From DATFDN01 sp963767645 (GTDB taxonomy: Bacteria > Pseudomonadota > Alphaproteobacteria > Acetobacterales > Acetobacteraceae), in contig CAVYEW010000008.1 of assembly GCA_963767645.1 (NCBI GenBank), positions 434,001-498,000 of the forward strand: 64,000 nt of DNA, in the 5' to 3' direction. The notes below the pieces were generated by a model that made no database searches, was not told the origin of the DNA, and was given only the letters and a program-made list of their open reading frames with translations. Positions 57,251 through 64,000 of this stretch are shown here, piece by piece (the first letter of the stretch is position 1; the number at the start of each line of letters is the position of its first letter). Position numbers and translations under genes: made by a program.

Positions 57251-57685
57251 ACTTCAATTACAGATTGTCGACTGATGCTAGCGAGATCGGCAGGCCGGGC
57301 GGAGCCAATCGAAAGGGCTTGTTGGGTACAAGTACCCATAGCAATCCAATCGCCAGTCCTACACACTAAGGCGGATGCTCAGAGACTGGGAGAATGCAAG
57401 TCGCACTTGCGGTGCGGCCAAGCAAGCAACAGCCTACTACTGTCTTTGGGGCTGAGATCACGCATGCGAGTGTCGCACGCAAGAAGGCCATGCAGACTGG
57501 GCCAGATGCGTCGCTCACACGCGGCCGCCTCAGCCTGACGGAATCGCCTCCGACAAAACCGTTGAACTGTTTTCAGCGAGCTCGCGCCGATCCGCAGCCC
57601 GCGTCGCCTACTGCATTTGGGTGATGATGTCGCGCGACGTCGGTGCATTGCTTGGCGGAGTTGGCTTCACCTGGGGAGGACGCAC
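57251..57685. other. Intergenic stretch upstream of the giant-gene pair
   Basis: No conserved coding segment. It presumably contains the promoter of the two large genes, and its left edge is the IS3 right end. GC is lower near 57230-57380 than in the genes that follow. Confidence 0.35.
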
Positions 57686-60241
57686 ATGGCCTATCAAGTC
57701 GGTCCCGTGTTCACGGGCAGGTTCGAGGAATTCGTCATAGATGGCGATTCCGGCGAGCAGTACACCATCACGTATCTCGCGGACCGGAACAACCAGGAGC
57801 TCCAGGCGAGCGGCCAGCCGCCCGCCTACTACTGGATGCCCGGCGAGGTCAGGCTCGCCCGCAAGGGGGACAAGGGGGACTTCAAGTTCTCCCACACCCA
57901 TTACGTCGGTGTGTTCGACGAGGACACCAACGTCGGCATCGGCAACGGCGAGACGCAATTCGGCGTGCTCAACCTGACCGTCACGTCGCGCTACCCGACC
58001 GAGGTGCTCAAAAAGGCGCAGGACCAGCTGCTGGCCAAGTTCCAAGGCAGCAACGACATGTACTGGGGCTGGAGGACGCCGGTCGCGCCGCGCTTCGCGA
58101 TGGCCCCGATCGCCGCCAACGTCATGGCGATCAGCAACATCGTTCCGGACTTCGGCGGGAACACCCCGCCGGTGCCGACCGGAGGAGGTGGCGCCCCGGG
58201 TGGCGGCGCTCCTGCCGGCGACCCGAGAAGCCTGCTCTCAACCCGCCGGGAGATGATCAACCCGCAGCGCGTGCCCCATAACATGCGCGGCTTCCGTGGC
58301 CCGACAGCGGTCGACCCGTGGGCCTTCAAGATGTTCGGTCAAGGGCCCGGCAGCGTCACCGGCGGAGAGAACGCCTTCTCCGCGGTAATGGGCGCGCTCC
58401 CCAGCGAGGTCATTTGGACCGGCTTCCACGGGGCCTACAGCCCGCTCAACGTCATCATGACGCTGCAGATGCCGATGTGGTCGCAGCGCATGCGCGTAAA
58501 GATCACCGGCAACTGGGACCGCATCTTCGAGCACTTCTCCGCAGCCTTGAACGCGAAGTACCTCTGGTTCAGCGCCGACATCAGGGTCGAGTTCAACAAC
58601 CTCCGCATCAGCGGCGGCATCAAGGTCGAAGTCGACATCGACGGCACCACGCCCGGCGCCGACAAGATGGAGGAGGAGATCAACAAGCGCATCGACGTTA
58701 TCGTCAACCAGTTCACCGAGCAGGCCAAGCAGGTGATCTTCATGCCGGCCCCGCAGGTGCAGTCGGCCGAGGCCGGGGGCGGGGGTGGCATCCTCAGCGG
58801 CATATTCGGCTACGGCGGCGGCCTCGCGCTCAAGTACCGCCGCGACACTACGCGGCTCAACCTGTCCTACGAGGAGGAGCGCTACTTCCGCTATATCCAG
58901 CCTAATACCATCAGCTCCACCCTCGAAGGCTTCTATAACGAGATCAAGAAGGACCCGCAGGCGGAGGCGAAATACTTCAAGCGCCAAGTGCTCGGCGGCA
59001 TCGGGCGCAAGATCACCCGCCTCATGAAGCCGATCGTGAACTGGCCGGACACGAGCAAGAACTGGGCGGGTGATCCGGTGGCCTTCGTCACCGGCGAGGT
59101 GGGCTATCCGCTCGAGGACGGGTCCATCCAGTGGAAGGCGCAGCCTTTCCAGAAGACCGACCCGCCCGACGTCAGCTTCAACCCGGCCTGGGTGCGCTGG
59201 AACGCCGGCGAGGTGAAGAACCCGCCGGCAGGGTGGGACCCCTCCATCACGTATATCCGGCGCAAGATCCTGCTCATGGAGCCGCCCGCGACCTCCGACA
59301 ATCCCTTCGTGATCGTGCAGATCGAGCCCAACGACATCCTCCTCGACCCGCCGAACGGCACGCCGACGAGCGAGAAGATCCACGAGGTCCGCGCCGACCA
59401 CGCCGGAGTGCTCGAGGCCGGCCCGATCATCCTCAACGCCACGTTGCAGAGCGAGTCGGAACTCGTCGAGATCGAACTCATCCCCAAGGGGAAGACGCTC
59501 GCAGGCACCGACCGGTCCAAGAACATCGTCCGGCACCGCTGGACCTTTGGCGACCAGAACGAGATGCGCATCTGGAAGCTCTTCACCGGGCAGCCCGACT
59601 TCGTGCCCTCATATGACTACCGCGTCCACGTCACCGTCCGCGGGACGATCTTCAGCAAGGGCATGGCCTGGAGCGGGCCGATCCAGAGCGTCAACGGGAA
59701 CGGGCCGGTGGTGATCGACGTGCCGACCCCGGACTCCCCGGGCGTCGTCATGCGCCGCCTGACGCCCAGGGAAATGGCGTCGCGCGACGTAGTCCGCGTC
59801 ACCGACGGCCTCGCTCCTGCCCCGGTTGCTGTCGGCGCGCCCGCGGAGACCGGCGGCGGCCTCGGCGCCCCGCGCAGCGGCGGCGGCATCGGGGCCCCCA
59901 GGTCTACCCGCGGCGCGCCGGAGGAGGCGAAGGACGACCTCTCGATCCGCTACGTGATGGCGCCCATGCCGGCCGACGAAGGCGGCCGCTCCGAGCGCTC
60001 GACCGTGACGGGCGGGGCAGGCTCCGGCGCCTCCGGCGCGACCGGGCTCGGCTACCTCAGGGAGCTGGAGCGTTCCGTCGAGGAGATGGAGCGTAAGGCC
60101 GAGAACGGCGACCCGGCCGCGAAGTCGGGCGCCAAGGGAAGGGCCGCGCCGGGGCGCAAGAATGCCGACGCGCCTCGGGACGAGGGCGCCCCGGCGAACG
60201 AGGCCGTCGAATGGGTGGAGGTGCCCGAGGCGGTCAGGTAG
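57686..60241 (+). CDS. Large protein of unrecognised family (851 residues)
   Basis: GGGGAGG lies 6 bases before the ATG. I do not recognise the family. Residues 1-150 look beta-rich (FVIDGDSGEQYTITYLADRN). A Gly/Pro linker spans 161-180. Residues 235-455 mix strands and an amphipathic helix (EEEINKRIDVIVNQFTEQAK) with a glycine-rich apolar stretch GGGGGILSGIFGYGGGLAL (364-382). Residues 455-690 are again beta-rich (VIVQIEPNDILLDPP). The last 160 are low-complexity (Gly/Ala/Pro, then charged helix ELERSVEEMERK). No signal peptide or clear membrane helix. It is uninterrupted and followed after 35 bases by a second giant gene, so they are probably one operon. Confidence 0.85.
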   Translation: MAYQVGPVFTGRFEEFVIDGDSGEQYTITYLADRNNQELQASGQPPAYYWMPGEVRLARKGDKGDFKFSHTHYVGVFDEDTNVGIGNGETQFGVLNLTVTSRYPTEVLKKAQDQLLAKFQGSNDMYWGWRTPVAPRFAMAPIAANVMAISNIVPDFGGNTPPVPTGGGGAPGGGAPAGDPRSLLSTRREMINPQRVPHNMRGFRGPTAVDPWAFKMFGQGPGSVTGGENAFSAVMGALPSEVIWTGFHGAYSPLNVIMTLQMPMWSQRMRVKITGNWDRIFEHFSAALNAKYLWFSADIRVEFNNLRISGGIKVEVDIDGTTPGADKMEEEINKRIDVIVNQFTEQAKQVIFMPAPQVQSAEAGGGGGILSGIFGYGGGLALKYRRDTTRLNLSYEEERYFRYIQPNTISSTLEGFYNEIKKDPQAEAKYFKRQVLGGIGRKITRLMKPIVNWPDTSKNWAGDPVAFVTGEVGYPLEDGSIQWKAQPFQKTDPPDVSFNPAWVRWNAGEVKNPPAGWDPSITYIRRKILLMEPPATSDNPFVIVQIEPNDILLDPPNGTPTSEKIHEVRADHAGVLEAGPIILNATLQSESELVEIELIPKGKTLAGTDRSKNIVRHRWTFGDQNEMRIWKLFTGQPDFVPSYDYRVHVTVRGTIFSKGMAWSGPIQSVNGNGPVVIDVPTPDSPGVVMRRLTPREMASRDVVRVTDGLAPAPVAVGAPAETGGGLGAPRSGGGIGAPRSTRGAPEEAKDDLSIRYVMAPMPADEGGRSERSTVTGGAGSGASGATGLGYLRELERSVEEMERKAENGDPAAKSGAKGRAAPGRKNADAPRDEGAPANEAVEWVEVPEAVR

Positions 60242-60276
60242 CGCGACGTCCGCGACGTGCGGGGAGGGAGGCGGGC

Positions 60277-63200
60277 ATGCCGAACGACCAGGAAACCGGC
60301 CCATCCGTGACGGCGGCCTGGGAACGACATGAGGTCGAACCGTGGCAGGGAGAGCCCGTCTCCCTCCTCGTCCTGCCCGACGCGTCCAACCGGGAGAGGC
60401 AGGCGGAGGGTCTGCCTCCCATACTCCACACTGCGCTCGCGACGCCGGCCGTCCCGGTCGGTGCGGAGGGGTGGCCGGTCGTCTCGCTGATCGTCTTCCT
60501 CCGCCGGCAGCCCAGGCCCGGCGAGCGCTGGGAACCGCTCGTCGACGGAGGCCAGTTTAACCTCGACGCCACCCTCACCGCTCTCCCCGGCGCGCGCGAG
60601 GCGCTGGCGCGGGCGACAGGTGCCGAGTGCCCCTCGATCTTCGCCCGGGAATCCGTCTTCCGGCTCGTCTCGCGACCGGCGGACGCCGGATCCGTCACGC
60701 CGCCCGGTGGCACCGGGGCCCCGGCCGGCGGCGGCACTCCGGCCGCGGGCGGGGAGAAGATCCTCGCCGAGGCGTCCGTAGCGGGAGCATCGCCGCGCGC
60801 GTCTCTCTCCGCCCGCCTCACCGCGGAGGAGGCCTTGATTGTTGAGGAAGCGCTGGCGACCGGCGCCACGGAAGGACGCATCGCCCTGTGGGGCGCGATC
60901 GGGTTCAGGGCGGCCGCCGGCGCTCCCAGGACCTTCCACCTTGTCGGGGTGTGGGCCCGGATCTACGACGCACTGAGGATGGCCCTGGCGGGTGTGCTCG
61001 GCACGACTGGCACGACGACCGCGTCAGGTTCGCCTGGCACGAACGCCACGCCCGGCACGACGGCCGGGGACGGCGGGGTCTTCGGCACCGAGGCGCTGAG
61101 GTCGGCCGTCGACGACATGCTGCGGTCCGACGTGCTGCAGGCCTTCGACCTCGACGCGCAAGGCGAGCACGAGATCCCACCCCCCCTGCCCGACGACGCC
61201 TTCCGGCTGTTCTTGGCGCAGGCGACGGCCGCCGTGCTCGACCGCGCGACGCCGAGCCTGCCGCCCGACGACCCGGGCAACCGCTACCGGCTGGCCGCGG
61301 AGCGGCCGATGGAGGCGTTCACCCTTGACGCGGTGCGCAGGAGCGCCGCCGCCGGCTCCCTCCGTCGGCTCTCGGCGGAGGCGCCCCTCGGCGACCTCGC
61401 GCGACGGGTGAAGCGCTCCGGGATGCCGTTCGACGCCCTCGTCAGCTTCCATGTGCTCGACGGAGGCACCAGCCCGTCCACGGGTGGGAGCAACCTGCGC
61501 GGCGGTCAGCCGTCGGGGCCCGGCGTGGGTCCCGGCGGAGGGCCGACCTCGCTGGCACCAAGGCTCGTGCGCACAGGCCGAGGGTCGCTCGCGCGCGCTC
61601 CCGCCGCGGGGCGGATGGTCATGGCCGAGGACCCGGCGGGCGGGTTCCGTTCGCTTGGAAACGTCCTGCAGACCGGCGCCAGGGCGGCCACGCCTTCGGC
61701 GCAGGTCCTGCTGAAGAGCGAGGAGGTCGCGGTGAAGCCGGCCGGCACCTTCGTGAAGGTCGGTTGGTTGAACGACACCAAGCTACAGTTCAGGCCCGGG
61801 CTTCCCGTCGAAACGCCGAACAGCTGGCCCGTCGTTGGCAACGCCGCCGAGGACCCGTGGCCCGACCGGGTCGCGGCCGGGAAGAACTGGTACGCGCCGG
61901 CCTACGCGCCCGCGATGCCCGACCCCGGCGCCGCACCCGACAAGAGCCCGTTCCTCTTCACCTTCGAACGCACCGGGGTGACCACCGCGGGGGCCGTCGG
62001 GATACACTCCACTCTGCGTTTCACCCTCCGCCGCGGATTGTCGCAGACGGGCAAGGCGGCCCCGCCCCCGGATCCGAACGCGGTAAACTGGACCCCCACG
62101 CACGGGCTGTCGGTGATCCTGCAGCTGCCCTTCGTGTCCGAGGCGGACGGGAAGCCGCAGGCCCAGCCCTTCCCGGTGGCGGTCCAGCAACAGCCGGACG
62201 GGTCCCTGCTGTGCACGCTGGAGCTGGTCAACCAGTGGGCCAGGCTCCTCTACGGCGCGCTGGCCGTGCCCGGGTTCCAGGCTCAGCCGGTGCGGATCTC
62301 CGTCGCGTATTCGTTCCCCGCCTACGTCCCGGCCAGGCGCTGGCTCCCTTCCGAATGGCTCTTCATGGTCAAGGAATCCATGGTCCCCGTTGCGCGGACG
62401 GCCGCCGAGAGGTCCACCCTGACGGGCCAGACGCACGTCGACCTGCCGGACGCCGTCATCCGGTACCCGACGGGCGAGATCCGCATGTCCCGCGAAGCGC
62501 CCCGCCCCGCCGCCGCCCAGGCTCCGGCCCCGGCCGAGATCGTGGCCGGCGGGGCCCTCGCCGCCTCGGCATCTGGCGACACCGGCAGACCCAGGCTCCT
62601 GGACGCCGGCCCGCGGGCTGGCGTGACCGTCCGCCCGGTCGACGTCGCGGCGGAGATGCCGCCGGCCCTGCGGCAGGACGCGACCAGGCCGCCCATCGTC
62701 ATCCGCCCCCCGATCAAGGTCGTCCACCCCGACGTGTTCGTGCGCGCGGACTACTTCGAGCAGACGATCCTGCGGGAGACGACCTGCGACCTCCTCGTGC
62801 CGTGCAGCGGGTTCGGCGCGGCCTACCGCGACCGCACCGGCGGCGGCGACGTGGCCATCGGGTGCCAGGACGCGCTCGCGCTCGGTCGCGTCGACTACAA
62901 GGCCTACGACGAGGTGCCCGCGCTGGCGACGCCCCGCTACCGCGTCTTCAGGTCGCTCCAGCAGGTCGGGCGCTTCCTCGTCCTGCCCGCGCGGTACCGC
63001 GTGGGCCGCAGTGACGCCGGCGCCGGCGACCGGGCCTTCGCCCCGGCGATCGCCATGTTCTCCGTGCTCGACCCCGACAACGACGCCCGGTCCCGCATCG
63101 CCGTCGAGGCGACCCTCGAGCCGGACATCCCCCCCTTCGCCAGGCAGGAACTCTTGCAGGCGCTGCGCGGACTCTCCCCGTCCCCCGCGATGGACTACCC

Positions 63201-64000
63201 CACCGAGTCCGCGAAGGACCTGACGTTCGTCTGGAGCCTACCGCCCGGCCTCTCCATCCAGCCCCAGGCGCTGAGGGTCCCCAACGGCTTCCGGGTCTCG
63301 CTCGGGACGGACCTCCTCGGCGCGCTGATGCTGGAGAACCTGCTCTGCCGGGACGGCGTGGCCGCGGCGGTCTCGTTCCAGATGCCCGACGGCACGGTTA
63401 TGCCCTCCGTGCTCGAGGTGGGCCTGGCCAACGTCACGGGAACATGGGGGACCGGGCCGTTCCAGCTCGCCATCGAGGACGGCACGTTGCGGATGACCAA
63501 CCGGACGGAAAGGCCCGTCGACCTCGCCGAGGTCGTGGCGGTCAAGGCGGACGGCGGCGTGCAGCGCGTCCCCGCGGAGGTCAAGGTGGCGGAGGGGGCC
63601 TCGCACGCGGTCGTGCTGCCCCCCGGCACCGCCGAGGCCTTCCCGGTCTATGAGGTCCCCGCCGCCGCGCCGGCCAAGCTCGAGGAGGTGCGGGCCGTCG
63701 TGGACCGGGTGACGTCGACCATCCTGTTCTTCGACCTGATCAACTACGAGAACCACGGGCTGGCGAAGATCGAGCTGAAGGCGCGCCTGAAGAACGTGCC
63801 CGGCGAGCAGACCGTCGGCCTCTCGGGGAACCCGGGCACCGGGATGGCCACCATGATCCTACCCCTCACGACCTACCTCGCCAACCGCACCCTGGAATTC
63901 TTCGTGAGGAAGACCTTCAGCGGCGGCCGGACCGAGGACACGGGCTGGAAACCCTGGGACTTGGACAAGGACGGCAGCGTCGTCAGCCTGACGTGGGAAC
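60277..64000 (+). CDS. Second giant protein of unrecognised family, 3' end outside the window
   Basis: The frame from ATG 60277 (GGGGAGGGAGGC just upstream) stays open for 1241 codons to the window edge. No family recognised. The N-terminal 190 residues include PWQGEPVSLLVLPD and VVSLIVFLRRQPRPGERWEP. Gly/Pro linkers occur near residues 150-165, 245-265 and 400-420. From about residue 470 there are repeated beta-rich segments (VKVGWLNDTKLQFRPGLPVE, LFTFERTGVTTAGAVGIHST, GLSVILQLPFVSEADG, VVHPDVFVRADYFEQTILRE, LTFVWSLPPGLSIQPQAL). No signal peptide or membrane helices seen. The composition matches the preceding gene, suggesting two parts of one large assembly. Confidence 0.82.
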   Translation, partial: MPNDQETGPSVTAAWERHEVEPWQGEPVSLLVLPDASNRERQAEGLPPILHTALATPAVPVGAEGWPVVSLIVFLRRQPRPGERWEPLVDGGQFNLDATLTALPGAREALARATGAECPSIFARESVFRLVSRPADAGSVTPPGGTGAPAGGGTPAAGGEKILAEASVAGASPRASLSARLTAEEALIVEEALATGATEGRIALWGAIGFRAAAGAPRTFHLVGVWARIYDALRMALAGVLGTTGTTTASGSPGTNATPGTTAGDGGVFGTEALRSAVDDMLRSDVLQAFDLDAQGEHEIPPPLPDDAFRLFLAQATAAVLDRATPSLPPDDPGNRYRLAAERPMEAFTLDAVRRSAAAGSLRRLSAEAPLGDLARRVKRSGMPFDALVSFHVLDGGTSPSTGGSNLRGGQPSGPGVGPGGGPTSLAPRLVRTGRGSLARAPAAGRMVMAEDPAGGFRSLGNVLQTGARAATPSAQVLLKSEEVAVKPAGTFVKVGWLNDTKLQFRPGLPVETPNSWPVVGNAAEDPWPDRVAAGKNWYAPAYAPAMPDPGAAPDKSPFLFTFERTGVTTAGAVGIHSTLRFTLRRGLSQTGKAAPPPDPNAVNWTPTHGLSVILQLPFVSEADGKPQAQPFPVAVQQQPDGSLLCTLELVNQWARLLYGALAVPGFQAQPVRISVAYSFPAYVPARRWLPSEWLFMVKESMVPVARTAAERSTLTGQTHVDLPDAVIRYPTGEIRMSREAPRPAAAQAPAPAEIVAGGALAASASGDTGRPRLLDAGPRAGVTVRPVDVAAEMPPALRQDATRPPIVIRPPIKVVHPDVFVRADYFEQTILRETTCDLLVPCSGFGAAYRDRTGGGDVAIGCQDALALGRVDYKAYDEVPALATPRYRVFRSLQQVGRFLVLPARYRVGRSDAGAGDRAFAPAIAMFSVLDPDNDARSRIAVEATLEPDIPPFARQELLQALRGLSPSPAMDYPTESAKDLTFVWSLPPGLSIQPQALRVPNGFRVSLGTDLLGALMLENLLCRDGVAAAVSFQMPDGTVMPSVLEVGLANVTGTWGTGPFQLAIEDGTLRMTNRTERPVDLAEVVAVKADGGVQRVPAEVKVAEGASHAVVLPPGTAEAFPVYEVPAAAPAKLEEVRAVVDRVTSTILFFDLINYENHGLAKIELKARLKNVPGEQTVGLSGNPGTGMATMILPLTTYLANRTLEFFVRKTFSGGRTEDTGWKPWDLDKDGSVVSLTWE

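Noticed and set aside
58238..59536. 432-codon minus-strand open frame
   Set aside because: Antisense to the intact giant gene at 57686; Arg/Leu/Val/Asp-rich shadow composition with no motif.

Overview
The window is GC-rich alphaproteobacterial DNA. A phasin, a class III cyclase with AAA/TPR arms, a FixJ-type regulator, an F420-type LLM enzyme, sugar-acid catabolism and a dense set of rhizobial/acetic-acid-type insertion sequences make a Rhodospirillales (Acetobacteraceae-like) or related host plausible. This is inferred from protein resemblance only. No rRNA, complete tRNA or CRISPR array was seen. The sequence is an accessory, IS-rich region: intact operons alternate with truncated, frameshifted and chimeric gene remnants.

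Layout. 0-4 kb: the end of a DUF2382 stress-type protein, two small proline-rich proteins, a phasin with a strong hairpin behind it, and a DapA-family aldolase next to an SDR stub. 4-13 kb: decayed genes (a methyltransferase/hydantoinase-B chimera, a truncated DUF1445 protein, an integrase scrap, a broken IS4-type transposase running into a glycine-rich RTX-like secreted protein, and an IS1182/RecD chimera) plus an intact metallophosphoesterase. 13.6-23.5 kb: a decapitated TadA-like deaminase, then a cyclic-nucleotide block: an MscS channel with a C-terminal cNMP-binding domain, a large adenylate/guanylate cyclase-AAA-TPR protein, and a convergent broken patatin phospholipase with an N-terminal cNMP-binding domain. 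A CcdA remnant, a second patatin and a damaged bdhA follow. 24-32.5 kb: IS1380 and IstA scraps, a truncated large serine recombinase with a small overlapping partner gene, a tRNA-Lys(CTT) 3' fragment, a complete IS66 element with an 8-bp target duplication, a topoisomerase scrap, and a SIR2-DUF4020 defence-type gene with an internal stop.

33-41 kb holds mostly intact metabolic genes: alpha/beta hydrolase, FAD monooxygenase, sulfite oxidase, DUF385 reductase, GMC oxidoreductase, and a frameshifted LLM oxidoreductase. 41.5-46 kb is a pile of nested IS remnants around an IS21 istAB pair. 46-49.5 kb is a galactonate-type (De Ley-Doudoroff) operon (dehydratase, KDGal kinase, KDPGal aldolase) whose dehydratase has lost its N-terminus beside an IS6 transposase gene. 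50.5-53.7 kb holds a broken cupin, a small exported protein and a MASE1 histidine kinase/response regulator pair. 53.7-57.3 kb is another IS stack (IS481, IS701, a complete IS3). 57.7-64 kb holds two very large, intact, adjacent genes of unrecognised family; the second runs off the window.

The two most interesting loci are the cyclase flanked by two cNMP-binding membrane effectors (14.5-21.3 kb) and the pair of giant unknown genes at the right end. Coordinates are derived by hand reading of frames and motifs. Family names are from memory of conserved motifs, with no database search.
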